From NCBI GenBank assembly GCA_017311185.1, contig JAESUZ010002878.1, positions 186,001 through 250,000 on the forward strand: 64,000 bases of DNA, in the 5' to 3' direction. Positions 23,246 through 34,788 of the stretch are shown here, piece by piece. Position numbers and translations under genes: made by a program. Every line of letters begins with the position of its first letter. Position 1 is the first letter of the stretch. The notes under the pieces were generated by a model. It had not been told where the DNA came from, ran no database searches, and saw nothing but the letters and a program-made list of their open reading frames with translations. This DNA comes from Proteles cristata cristata (lineage: Eukaryota; Chordata; Mammalia; Carnivora; Hyaenidae).

Positions 23246-26200
23246 CTATAGAGTTCCATTCTTTAGTTTCATGCAATATATATATAAATATATATATTTA
23301 GTTCCATATGCAATATTTATATATATATACATATATCTGTCCTCTTTTATCTACTTTAATATATATGACAATGGTATCTCATAAAGTTTATTAATGATGA
23401 TATTTTGATCTTGGCTATAGAAACGTTTTGTAGTCTGGGATGTGATTGACCATGTCGTAGTTATTTAACATCCAACTAAGTTAATTTTATTCTATCTTGG
23501 CTTATCTGTAGTTTCAATGCTGTCTTAATATCCTAATCCTGGGCATTATTACTGGTGAAGAAACTGTCTATTAAAAAAAAAGGAGATATTTGAGACATTG
23601 AGAATTTCTGCTTTTCCTCTGTCATCTGTTAACATACAAATAGCATCCCTGCACCAAGAAATCTTTTGTTTCTCTTTTATTATATATTTGAGAGTGTACT
23701 CTCTTTGTCCTTAGTGTTTTTCAATAGGTGTAGCATGTTTGAGACTTTAGTCTTCTTTACATAATGTTAGATATTTGTGCAACTTTTTAACAATTTTCTT
23801 TAACCAATCTGATTTATGTTTTAAAAGGGAGATTAATACATGTAAACAAATATTTTTGGACAGATAATTTCTGTTCCATATCTACCATTTATAGTGCTTC
23901 TGTATGATTTAAGATAGAAAAACATAGCCTCTAGGCTGAAAAAGCTAGACAAAGCTCGACCTTCCTTTAAGCTGATACTTCCCCCACCTGTGGGGAGGGG
24001 GTTGACTAGGGAGGATAATCTAAATGCCAGTCCCAGCTCGGTCCTTTGGCTGGACAGCAGTCTGCATATCCCTCTGCTTCCCATGATTGCCATATGCCCA
24101 GATAGCTTGCAGTTGGTATGTGCTCACAGAGTAGTTCACACTTTATTTCATAGAGATCATCATAACAATGCCCTTGATTGTACCTCTAAGATGCCAGAGC
24201 TACTCATATCTTTTCTACTGTGATATCCCTGCTAATATGATACTTTGTGGAGCATATATTATTATTTACAATATTTGTGGGGATTTTTAAATGCTGACAT
24301 TAACAAGATCTCTGAGAAACTCATTATTCATTATATCTAAACTACCAACTTTATTTGTTGATTCAAATTAAATTCTATGCATTGCTTCCTCAGTATACAT
24401 GAAAATACATGATTTATCATGTTATCATTTGTCAGGATGTTACATTTTTACATGCCTCGAGACAAATGTTTCAAATTTATTACATCATGTATGTATTTTA
24501 TAATTAAAGCTAGGAAAGAAAAAATATTTTTTTTTCTTTTTTAGATAAATGGCCTCCAAGATACTGCTTCCATACCAAAATTACTTCTTATTTATTTCAG
24601 CTAAAGTAACTGATAGTTACTTGATCCTAATCTCTTGTTGTTCAGTTCTCCCTGCATATGAAATTTTACTCTTGCATTTTTTTGTCTTCCCCTCCATTGC
24701 TCTTCCCCACTATTCAGACCCATCTGTATAAAAATATTTTCATTTTGTTACATTAGGATGCATTACATTTTCTATTTAAATTAATATGTATGTGTGTATA
24801 TGTGTGTGTATGTACAAACTGTTCATATATAAATTCACAAGTACCATTTCTTAGCATTTATCTTTATTGTTCCCAACTAAAAATTGTTGTGTGACCACAA
24901 CCACTTCAATTTTGCTTGACATACCTGATTTCTTCCATAATACCCAAGTTCAAAAATGAATTTTCCTGCATTTCTTTTTCCTTTCCAGTTTATTTTAAAA
25001 TGTTGCTTTATCAGTTGATCATTGTTCTACCCACCCCATCATATTGTGTTTTTCCCCTTAGCTTACTCTTCTCAACAACAAACTTCTTTACTACTAAAAA
25101 TAATTCTCCAAATAAAAATAATTCTCCAAATATCTTTAACCCCATACAGTTTCTTTAGCCTATTTAATCTTCCCAAATCTCCTACCCTAGACTAAAAATA
25201 AAGCATTTCTTGTGCCTGATTCAAGCATTTTGCTATACAGGATTATAAAAATCGTTAAAGAAACAGTTCAGATTATCAGAAAGTACTAAAAGCCTAGAGT
25301 TCAGTGAGTCTTGACTGTCTCTCTCACGTTTCATGTGTACTTTTCAGTAAAATAGCACGCCATTTGTCATGTCATATGTACAGATCAAGCACCGTGTTCC
25401 TCAGCAAGTGGATGCCACAAAGTACAAAACTTGGTGATACTTGAATTAATAAAATACATTAGTAAATGATTGAGTGAGTGAGTGAATGTATATTATGCAT
25501 TTGTTTGTCTTTATTTGGCTTTCATTAGTATAGAAGCCATAAAATTCTGCTTTTCTTTCTAATATTCTCAATTTCCTCTTTATTAGAAAGATTTATAGTT
25601 CATAAATCCAGATGCATACTTTTTTCTATTTTTTAATTTTTTTCTTCTGTAAATCCGTCTTCATATACTGTTTTCATTGATACTGTCTCTCCTCCTTTAC
25701 ATTATTTTTTCTTTTTTGTTTTATTCTTGTATCATTTCTCTTCTTCTTTCTTGATAGCGTTTAGCCTTTTTAGCCTTTTAAAAACCTCAGTGCACAGAGA
25801 GATGTTCCTGGAGCCCTTTAACCTATCCTTTAGCAGAGAGACTATCTTGCATTTAAAGCATACATAATTTGTGACTACCTCAGGCGAAAGACAAAGTTAG
25901 CATACACCCTGCAGTTTCCTGAAGTGGTTCCCTTGATGTCCATACTTCTTCAAGTTAAACTGAAGTCCTTTGTGACTCTTTCTGGAATCTCTTTGTGCTC
26001 TATCAAGTCACAGTGACAGCTTGTTAGGCCTGCTGTCTGGGGACTCCTGATCTCAAGGCTGTTATTTACTTTAAGATTGGCTGACCACTACAATCTTCTG
26101 ATGTAAATACCTGATAACTTGCTTGCTCCTTCCAGTTTTCAATAATTTGCGCCTAGTAACGTCTAGTCTTGACCCTTCAACAAAATTATTACTTAATTTA

Positions 26201-27539
26201 TATCCTTGAAAAGATTGCTGCAAAATATTCCATTCCATGAACTAACTCTCATCTATTTTGAAACTTATATATACACAAGCTTAGAAGAGATTTATGTGTA
26301 CAAATTATGATTTATTACCATGTAATTAAGCACACTGAAATGTACACACCTGTCAACTAAGATATTTAAACTAGATCACTACTGTTTTTGAAGAAATGTA
26401 AATTGGGAAAGAACTACATGCTGTCTCTCTTCCATTAATGACTCATAATTTAGTGTTGTCTATATTTAATATATATGCATTTTGATAAGACACCACACAC
26501 TCAATAAAGAATGCTCAAAACACTTTTAGTAATACTCAAGTAATATGAGCATATTTTGTTTAAAAATGAAAGCTAGCATCCAGAATCTATAGTGGGTTGT
26601 CCAGAAATATTCCTAAGAAGAAGTTAATAACATTGAAAGATTCAGTTTGAAAATCTAGTTTGAGTGTGATATTTCTCATTCTTAGACTTTGTAGTTACTC
26701 TACTTGTGTGTTCGTGTGCACGCACACACACCAAGTGATTTTTTATTGATTATATTCAAAAGAAAATTGGCCACATATGTACATAGGATATTTGGGAATT
26801 GATATCTGTTTCTTCTTTTGATTATAAAACTATAATTTTATTTGAAAAATTATTAGCTTTATATAGTATAAAATGTGGAAAAGTAAAACAAAGTATAACA
26901 ACCTTCAAGGAAAGATGTCAGCATAACATTTCTGCCTTCATAATTCTATACCACATATCATTGGGTCAAAGTACATTCTGAAAGGATAAAACCACACCTT
27001 TAAAGTTTTCTATATCAAATGCATGAGCAAGAAAATCATCCCTTCTACCATAAAATTTCAACTTAGTTATTCACAGTATACCACCTTCAAAGACCAACTT
27101 CGAAAAGAAATTTTGGTGAATAATTTATAAGTCAAAGGTAAAGCCAGGGCGCAATCCAATATATATATGGTCTTAGAGCACATAGAATTCAGACAACATA
27201 TCAAAGTAGAAAGAAAAACAAACAAAACAAAACAAAGTTTACATTTACATGAAAAATACAAACTGTCTTTTAAAAAATAGCTTGGCCATAAATATACCAA
27301 AAGTGTAATACTGTAAAGACCCACAAGCTACTTTAAAAGCCGAACCAAACATGTCTTTGAACATCTAAGTCATAATATTTTCACTTATAATATCTTGTGC
27401 TGTTGAAATTTTAAAAAGAATAATTTTTTTTCTTTTCAAGAAGTTAAACCATTTTTTATTTTCCATCTTTTTTGAGCTTTCTGTGGTCCATACAACTCAT
27501 TCATGTATCCACTCTCAATCTTTCACCCACGATTATTTT
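23246..27539. other. 4.3 kb of AT-rich sequence without confident repeats or genes
   Basis: Contains TA tracts at 23277-23335, a mildly GC-richer patch at 23940-24110, a TGAG-type short repeat at 25472-25487 that may be the end of an old L2, and a more GC-balanced patch at 25780-26120. The frames present (for example 23833-24093 minus, 27067-27324 minus) show no domain. I see no splice-bounded exon I can support. Confidence 0.45.
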
Positions 27540-28300
27540 TGTTTGTTTTAGAAATCACTCTACTGAGTTATGATTAATATACAAATAGCTGTGCCTATTT
27601 AATGTATACATGTTGGTAAGTTTGGAGCCAATGAAACCATCACCACAATCTATGTCATAAATATATCCATCTCCTCCAAAACTTTCTTGTCCTTTCTATT
27701 TACTGTCATTCTTTTGGTTATACAATACTCAAGATGTATCCTTCTTAGTAGACTTTTAATTATACAATACAGTATTATTGATTGTAGACACTCTGTCGTA
27801 GGCAAGATCTCTAGTATTTATTTATCTTGTATAAATGAAACTTGGAACCTTTGATAAATACCTCTCTATTTCGAACCCCCACTAGCCTCTGGTAACCACT
27901 ATTTTACTCTCAACTTCTATGAGGTTAACTATTTTAGATTGGTCATAAAGGTGGTTTCAGACAATATTATTTTCCATATCCAGCTTATTTCACTTAGCAT
28001 AATGAGCTCCCGGTTCACCCTTGTTGTCATAAATTTTGCAGTATTTTCTTCTTTTTATTTTTTTAAGGCTGAGTAATAGTCCATTATGTATGTAATATAA
28101 TTATATAGTATAATACTAATGATATACATGACATTTTCTTTATTAATTTATTAACAGAGACTTCAGGTTGTTTCCACATCCTGAATATTAAGAGTCGTGA
28201 TACAATGAACAATACACCTGGGAGTAGAGACATCTCTTTGAAATACTAATTTCAGTTCTTCAATTCTTTTAGATATATACCCCAAAATAGGACTCCTCGA
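27540..28300 (-). mobile_element. L1 LINE 3'-region fragment
   Basis: Antisense L1 landmarks: ACTGAGTTATGATTAATATAC, TGAAACCATCACCACAATC, CCTCTGGTAACCACTATTTT, TTATTTCACTTAGCATAATG, GGCTGAGTAATAGTCCATTA, CTTCAGGTTGTTTCCACATC and ATATACCCCAAAATAGGA. It stops at a TA/TG microsatellite. Old, no open frame. Confidence 0.75.
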
Positions 28301-28479
28301 ATTATATAAATATATAGAGATGTGTGTGTATATGTATATATGTGTGGGTGTGTATACATATATAATATATGTGTGTATATGTAATACTTATATATGTATA
28401 TGTACACATATGTATATATATAATATCTATATATATTACCCAAAAATCCAAAAATAGGATTCCATGAATTATATATATT
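28300..28479. repeat. Complex TG/TA microsatellite
   Basis: Alternating TGTG/TATA blocks, flanked by two similar 25-bp phrases (near 28275 and 28452). See findings. Confidence 0.85.
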
Positions 28480-28547
28480 CACGAACCGCGAGATCATGAC
28501 CCAAGCGAAAGTCGGACGCTTAACCGACTAAGCCACCCAGGCGCCCC
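28480..28547 (-). mobile_element. Head-only SINE fragment (3' part missing)
   Basis: Only the tRNA-like head (about 68 bp) of a young-type SINE is present on the minus strand. It is intact from the GGGGCGCC start through the A box to a stop inside the B-box region (CACGAACCGCGAG on plus). The body, CT block and tail are absent and replaced by TATATA sequence. The 5' end abuts a T-run on the plus strand. Confidence 0.9.
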
Positions 28548-28862
28548 TTTTTTTTCTGTGTGTGTGTAGATAGGATTAGATTAATATATATATTCATCTA
28601 TCTGTAGCAACATTCTCTATAATATATGTACATATGAATAGATATATTTTCAGTGTTGTATTATATAAATGCCATATTACAGATGCTTATAGATGTTATG
28701 CTATATATTGTAAATATATTGTATAGATGCTATATATACTCTATAATATAGATAATGTGTTATATATATTAAATAGATAATATAGATGTATTAGATGTAT
28801 ATTTGTGTGTGTGTGAGTGTGTGTGTATACGTATATGTGTGTATATATATATATACAAAGGC
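28548..28862. repeat. TG/TA-rich degenerate simple sequence
   Basis: Mixed TGTG, ATAGAT and TATATA sequence, probably grown inside an older LTR or the L1. Confidence 0.75.
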
Positions 28863-28905
28863 ACACATCCTGTTGATTTTGTTTCTCTGGAGAACCTAAT
28901 ACAAA
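28863..28905 (+). mobile_element. Possible 3' end of an MLT2-type LTR
   Basis: TTTTGTTTCTCTGGAGAACC followed by TAATACA matches the 3' end of MLT2 LTRs, in plus orientation. The rest of the LTR would lie in the expanded simple sequence to its left. Its orientation is opposite to ERV-L relic 2, so it is probably a separate element. Short evidence. Confidence 0.4.
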
Positions 28906-28959
28906 TTCATTATTTGTTGTCAAAAATTCAGAGCAAACAAGGTGCTTCTGGTGGTGTAT

Positions 28960-29279
28960 GGGCTTTTAGTTTGTTAATTTGTCCATGCAATAATCCTTGT
29001 TTCTCAAGGAGAGAGAAAATAAACCTATTCCCCCCCAATGTCCTGCCTTCACTAGCAAGTAGAGCTGCCACCATCCACCTCTGAGTTTGTCTGCCTTTTC
29101 CCTGGTAGAACTAAGACCTCTTTGATTCCAAGACCTCTGTGCCAGCAAAGCACAAGGTTGTATAACAGGAAGCAACAATTTTGCTAGTGGGCCAATAGGG
29201 GGTGGGAGTGAGTGGTGCCATTCACATTTCCACCCCTTGATTCTCAAAGCCCCAAATCCTGGCTATGGAAAAAGTACTT
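28960..29279 (-). pseudogene. Probable 3' internal part of ERV-L relic 2
   Basis: GC-richer sequence contiguous with the pol-like block. I suspect it is the region downstream of integrase in an antisense ERV-L, but recognisable landmarks are few. A 93-codon minus frame spans it, with no domain I can name. Confidence 0.35.
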
Positions 29280-30555
29280 CCATATATTTTAATTTAGAAC
29301 ATGTACAGCCTCCTGGAGAACGTTGCTTACCCCTACAAAGTGTATTGCCACATACTTGGCAATTTAACTGAGACTTCAAAAGGCTGTTTCACTGTTCTGC
29401 CGAGCCATTTTTTTTAAGATGGTGAGGAATATGGTAAGACAGATGAGTTCCACAAATGTGATGCCATTGCTGGACTCCTTTTGAGGTGACATGAATTTCT
29501 TGATCAGAAGCAGTGCTGTTTGGAATGGCGTGATGGGTGCTGGGGTAAGGCCTTCTATAAGTCCCTGAGCAGAAATTCAGTATATGGGGAAGTCAAATCC
29601 ATATCCAGAGTAAGTGTTTATTTTAGTAAGAAGAAAACACTGCCCTTTTCATAATGGAAGTGGTCCAGCATAATTCACCTGCCACTGGGGGCTGACGTAT
29701 CAACCCAGGGAATGGGGCCATCTCAGAGACTCAGTGTTGACCTCTGCTGCCAGCAGATTAGGCCCTCAGTAGTGGCCATGGTCAGGTCAGCTTTGGGAAG
29801 TGGAAGTCTGTGTTGCTAAACCCATGTATGAACTCTGTTGCTCTCCTCATAGCCACTTTGTTTATGAGCCCATTAGGTAAAAACATAAGTGGCCAGAGAA
29901 AGAGGCTGACTGGTCATTTTAAACACCTAATTATTAAAATCCTCCTCTGCTGTGGTTACACATTGATTAAGATTCACGTGGGCCACAGATATCTTCCCAT
30001 TTTGCTACCATTCAGAGAAATCTACCCATATACCTCTTCCTCAAACCTCCTTGCCATACGTTTTTCAATCATATTCCTTTAAAATCCTTGAGTAAACAAC
30101 CAAACTGTTGGCCACAGCCCATGAATCAGTATACATCCAACCACATATCTGGCCATTTCTTTTTCTTTTTTTAATTTTTTTAATGTTTATTTTTGAGACA
30201 TAGACTGAGCATGAGTGGGGGACCGCCAGAGAGATGGAGACAAGAGAATCCAAAGCAAGCTCCAGGCTCTGAGCTGTCAGCACAGAGCCTGACTCAGGAT
30301 TTGATCCCATGAACTGTGAGATCATGACCTGAGCCAAAGTTGGACACAACCAAATGAGCCACCCAGGCGCCCCTGGCCAATTCTTTTTCTAAGAAAAATA
30401 TACAACCAGGTGCACTGCTTAAAGTTCTGCCACTGGGGGGATTTCTTTCACCACTCTCTTTGGGATGTCCAGAAATGGGTTGTAGGCATGCAGCAGTGCC
30501 TTCTGGATGGTACCACATACTGCATAGTTTCATTTATTGAGCCTTAAAATATAAG
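29280..30555 (-). pseudogene. ERV-L pol relic 2 (integrase and RNase H pieces)
   Basis: Antisense ERV-L pol. Reading plus-strand left to right, it runs from the integrase C-terminal part (about 29370), through the core (CCTTTTGAGGTGACATGAA, GCCACTGGGGGCTGACGTAT), to RNase H (CAACCAGGTGCACTGCTTAA, TTCTGCCACTGGGGGGATTT) at about 30400-30540. RT and gag are missing before the LTR at 30652. Frames are broken throughout, and a SINE sits inside. Same family as relic 1 but inverted, with a partly different surviving portion: the RNase H end and integrase N-terminal region missing from relic 1 are partly kept here. Confidence 0.75.
30167..30373 (-). mobile_element. Feliform SINE inserted in ERV-L relic 2
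   Basis: Minus-strand SINE with reversed head ending GAGCCACCCAGGCGCCCC. TSD TGGCCATTTCTTTTTCT/TGGCCAATTCTTTTTCT at 30150-30166 and 30374-30390, one mismatch in 17. Confidence 0.95.
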
Positions 30556-30651
30556 GACTCTCTTCATGGATAAACAAATAAAGAAACTGAAGACCAGTAT
30601 ACTACCTAATGTTTGCTTTGATTCTTCAACAATAGATAATAGATAGGAACT

Positions 30652-31062
30652 GTGTTAGGCATGTCCAGAGAAACAGAATGAATTAGAGAGAGAGAGAAAG
30701 GGAGAGATGTTCATTTTCAGGAAGTAGCTTGCATGACTGTGGAACACCTGAATTCTGCAGGGCAGACTGGCAGGTTGGAAATTTGGGCAGGAGTTGATGT
30801 TGTAATCGAGTCTGAGGGCAGCCTGCAGGCAGACTTCTGTCCTCTTTGAGAAACCTCGGTCTTTGTTCTTGAGATGTTCACCTGATTGAAGCCCACCCTC
30901 ATTACATAGGATAACCGGCTTTACTCAGATGTCACAGACTTATGTTCATCACATCTGAAAAATACCTTTATCCAAAATCTAAACTGGTGTTGGATCAAAC
31001 AGCTGGGTGCCATAGACAAACCATGTGACACAAAAATTAGCTGTCACCATTTGTCAAACAAT
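30652..31062 (-). mobile_element. ERV-L LTR, MLT2-type, 5' LTR of relic 2
   Basis: Inverted MLT2-like LTR: GTCCAGAGAAACAGAATGAA (reverse of the 3' end), GA tract, CCCACCCTCATTACATAGGA, ACCAAATACC-like phrase and GACACAAAAATTAGC (reverse of the 5' end). Its orientation fits the adjacent antisense pol, so the two are probably one internally deleted provirus. Confidence 0.65.
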
Positions 31063-31516
31063 AAAAGGTCATTATTAGGCTCAAATTAGATTTAAAAAAA
31101 GGCTTAGGCAGACCTTTGGCACCATGCCCGACACACAGGAGGCTCTCTGTTGTGCTGCTGCGGAGGCTGCTGGCACCACTGCAACTAATGCCGCTCTTCA
31201 CACCACTCACGCTCACGCATCTCTTCCCATGACCAATGACAGCATGCCCTCGCGCTCACCGACTCATCTCCTGAGATTTGCGAGAACATACTTATTCACC
31301 ATGAGTCAAATAGCTGCCACACTACTCCATTCAAACTCCTGAAAGCCTTATAAACTCAAGGCACGTATTCCTTGGAAAAGCTAGCCCAAATTATTGGTAA
31401 TTAATAGCTTTAGGTTCAAATTTTGAAATATAAACATTGAGCACATTAAGGGTTCCAAGTCTCCATTCCCCATCTGTAAATCACGACAATATGACTTATC
31501 TCAAGTTTTTTGTGTA
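31063..31516. other. Unassigned sequence with CpG-containing patch
   Basis: Carries a 72-codon plus-strand frame (31124-31342) in a locally GC- and CpG-richer patch, Ala/Thr/His-rich with no recognisable domain. I do not call it a gene. See findings. Confidence 0.4.
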
Positions 31517-31699
31517 CTTTTTTTTTTTCCTGAGAGAGGCAGAAGCAGAGGGAGAGAGAGAGGGGGAGAGAGAGAGTCTTAAGCAGTCTCCACACCCAGC
31601 CCAAACCCCAATGTGGGGCTTGATCTCATGACCCTAAGATCATGACCTAGGCTGAAATCAAGAGTTGGAGGCATCCCAACTAAGTCACACAAGTGCCCC
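31517..31699 (-). mobile_element. Older carnivore tRNA-Lys SINE
   Basis: Minus-strand copy of an older type: GAGAGAGGCAGAAGCAGAGG block, reversed middle AATGTGGGGCTTGATCTC and a decayed head (AAGTCACACAAGTGCCCC). Shorter and more diverged than its neighbours; TSD not seen. Confidence 0.85.
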
Positions 31700-32804
31700 T
31701 ATTAAGCACCTTTCTGAAGCTCCATGGGATTATCTTGCTCAGCTTCAAATGTATTTATTCATCTTTCTACTAGTCTCAAACTCTTGTGTTATAGACCAAG
31801 CATCTTAATGCTAAAAACCATACCCTATGTGTGTCTCAGCTCTCTTCCTTGCCTTCCTTCATGCCTGACACCTTGTAGGAGGCACTAAACTATTTGATCA
31901 CTGATGATGATAATTAAATAATTTGACATTCAAAGCTGTATCGTTAATATCGACTACCTTTTTTGAAATTCACGGTAAAGAAGGCAGTGGATGAAGAAAT
32001 AGGCCATAGGGAATATAAAATGAGGAATGGAGATTGGTCCAGTCCATGAAGTAAGTCAAAATATGCAAGGGAATCCATGGCACCAGGAGATGAGCACACC
32101 CGAAGCTAAGTCTATGACCCTTTTGCCCTGGACCATCACTAAACACCATATTGTGCCTTATTGTCCTGCAAATGTATATAGCAATATATTAATTTCTAAA
32201 ATAGAATGACTGGCACCAGCAGAGCCTTGGGCAAATATCAAGTGCTAAGACATTTGGAGGGAGGGCAATCTCAGAGCCCAATTTAAAGGAAATTAGAATA
32301 AAACGGGTAGGAATAACACATAAGGCAGTGCCCTCCTGAGCTTCAGAGGAAGAGACGGATTGTATAGTCTCATGGTTGCTCTCAGAACAGAGTTTAAAGA
32401 GTCACCTCTCCTTGCACCCCCTTCAGGATGCGGGAGGAAACTCAGACTTGGAAATAAAATACACAACGATATTTTTACCTGGAAATAACATATTTCTACT
32501 TCTAATATTTTTTATCTGAAAGAAGACATTGTGTATTTGTAATGAAATGAAAAGCTTTACCATGAAAAAATCCATACATTTTTAAAGTAATACTTAACAA
32601 AACTCAGCCCAACAGATAGTAGAGTCTCCAACTTGAATTTAGGCTCAATAACCATTTGTCATAGACACTTCTTTTGCCTCTTGGCTGCTTCTATAACAGG
32701 TAAGCAGGCTAAAATCATAGACAATTACTCCTTAAAAAGATTAAGATCCTTCCCAACATTTTTTAAAAATCAAGTTTAGTGCATTCACTGAAGGCTTTGT
32801 AAAT
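31700..32804. other. Unassigned sequence, no gene
   Basis: A possible short L2 end near 31855-31925 (CCTGACACCTTGTAGGAGGC). Otherwise no recognised repeat, and no coding frame beyond about 60 codons. Confidence 0.45.
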
Positions 32805-33290
32805 ACTCTCTTTATTTATTCATTTTAATAAGTATTCACTGAGTACCTAATATGTGCTGAAAACTCTATTACACATTAAAAATATAGAAGTAAAGTAAAC
32901 AAAAACATTCCCTACCTTCTGAAGCTTATGTTCTGTCTGAGAAAAGCAACAACAATAACAAACTAAATAAAATTAAACGAGGAAACAAGAAGGTTGATTC
33001 AATGGGTAGTTACATGAATGGGTGGAGAAAGATTCGATGCTGCATTACATAGGTTATTTAAGGCAAAAAGAAAAAAAAAAGATACTTCTCTTAGGAAACG
33101 ACACTTGACACGTCCTCTGGAGGATGGAAAGAAATGCCTGTGTCTTAGGATGAGCAGTCTAGGGAGAGAACACTAGGGAGGGACACTGGAGACAAACAGA
33201 AGTAACAACTAAAAGACCAGAGTGGTTTCAAGAGAGGACTTCAAAGTCAAGGAATAGGATGAAGATGGAAGGCAGGCTGAAGTCCCAGAC
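32805..33290 (-). mobile_element. L2 LINE 3' portion
   Basis: TAAGTATTCACTGAGTACCT, AATATGTGCTGAAAACTC and CCTTCTGAAGCTTATGTTC, then phrases such as GGAAGGCAGGCTGAAG, follow the antisense L2 order from the 3' end inward. Old, with small simple-sequence gains (poly-A near 33069-33080). Confidence 0.6.
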
Positions 33291-34123
33291 CATGTACAAA
33301 ATGTGTGTTGCAGGCGAGAGCCGGCTCCTACAGGCTCCTTTTGACCCTGGAGCACCACCTGTGCACACCTCTCTCCAACCCCCCGCTCGGTGAAGTCACA
33401 TCAGCTGCTTGAACTTGGCCATGGCAGGCGTATTTATACTATGAGATCTGTAAGGCTACAGTTCCCTGCCAACCCTCTCTATCCTTAGTCCCCCATCACC
33501 TAGGAAATAGAAAAGAGCAGGCTACCAATGTCTAGCTGTCCAGGAACTCTTCCTCCAAAGCAAAATCTTGTGTGCCTTTTTCGCCATCCCGTGCTTTCGC
33601 TGGCCGAGGCGTAAACTGTTTGGAGCAGTACAATGGAGGAAGTCTTGGCAGCCAGCTGCAGAGCTGCGCCTTCGCAGAGGGCTCGTTTTATCTCCTTTTC
33701 TACTTGCAGGTTAATGTAGGACCATGGACCCCTTGATGGAGAGTGCTTGCTGTTCTCACATCAACTGCTTTGTACTGTGGTCATCAGCTTTCTCCAGAGC
33801 AAAATTAGGCACCTAAAAGAAAACAGTGGGTTCACAACCTTTGACCTCAGCTGGTCTTTCTGTTACTTTGTATGCTCTTCAGCTCTGAAACCACACTGGC
33901 TCTTCAGCCATGTCTTGCAAGGGAAGAGCTTTTAGATTGTCACTCACATTCTCCTTTTTCCTGACTGAGAATTTTTACCCTCTTTTGCATTATTTCTGCA
34001 ATAATTTGGAAACATATTTATCTTTTAACTTTTTAATATCTGTGCCAAATTTTTTATACTACACTTATTTGTCAAAACAAAGATTCTCATATTAAAAAAC
34101 CAAAATGCGTTTTCTTTTCACAG
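33291..34123. other. Unassigned sequence, CpG-containing first half
   Basis: 33291-33700 is clearly GC- and CpG-richer than its surroundings (GCTTTCGCTGGCCGAGGCG). The rest is AT-rich. No gene recognised. Confidence 0.4.
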
Positions 34124-34390
34124 AACAGTTGGTGTCTTGTGGACACAAGCTTATTGCAGGGAGCCAGAGTCAGAGTGGGTGTAAGTCGCAAGTTGGGAGG
34201 AGGGGACAGGACCACCACTGCCAGCCTGAGACCAGTAAACTCCGAGACCACAGGGGCCATAGCCAGTAGGGTGTTGGGTCAGTGGGCTGCTTTTGGCCCT
34301 CATGTGCCAGTGCCTAGGACATAGTGGAGAGTTTAGGAGGACATGGAAGGTATAGCTGCCTGGATCTGGTTGTAGCTGGGGGCAGGAAGG
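34124..34390. other. Unassigned GC-richer segment with splice-like motifs
   Basis: Contains a TTTCTTTTCACAG to GTAAGT pair (see findings) and frames on both strands with no domain. I do not support a gene call. Confidence 0.3.
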
Positions 34391-34415
34391 TGTGTGTGTG
34401 TGTGTGTGTACGTGC

Positions 34416-34451
<36 letters not shown>
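34391..34451. repeat. (TG)n microsatellite with ACGTGCG interruption
   Basis: About 61 bp of TG with TACGTGCGTGCG in the middle. Large minus-strand frames of 119 and 82 codons translate it as Thr-His repeats and are artefacts. Confidence 0.95.
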
Positions 34452-34453
<2 letters not shown>

Positions 34454-34568
34454 CAGGACAGTGAGGAAGCCCCCACCCTGAAGGTCTTCAACCACTGAAA
34501 GACAAGCCATTCAAACACTGATGGCTCACGATGGCCTAGAAGCCTATCCACCCCTACAGCTTGTCCTT

Positions 34569-34788
34569 TTTTTTCCCCCATGTTTTTTTAAATTTACTTC
34601 TGAGAAAGAGGGACAGCATGAGCAGGGGAGGATCAGAGAGAGAGGGAGACACAGAATCTGAAACAGGCTCCAGGCTCTGAGCTAGCTGTCAGCACAGAGC
34701 CCGATGCGGTGCTCGAACCCACGAACTGTGAGATCATGACCCGAGCTGAAGTCGGACGCTTAACCGACTGAGCCCCCCAGGCGCCCCA
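34569..34788 (-). mobile_element. Feliform SINE with TSD
   Basis: Minus-strand copy with a 4-bp AGCT duplication (GAGCTAGCTGTCAGC). TSD ACAGCTTGTCCTT/ACAGCTTATCCTT at 34556-34568 and 34789-34801. Confidence 0.95.

Noticed and set aside
28252..28497. Tyr/Ile-rich frame on the minus strand
   Set aside because: Produced by the TG/TA array.
34151..34581. Minus-strand frames of 119 and 82 codons with Thr-His runs
   Set aside because: They run through the TG microsatellite; no domain or conserved start.
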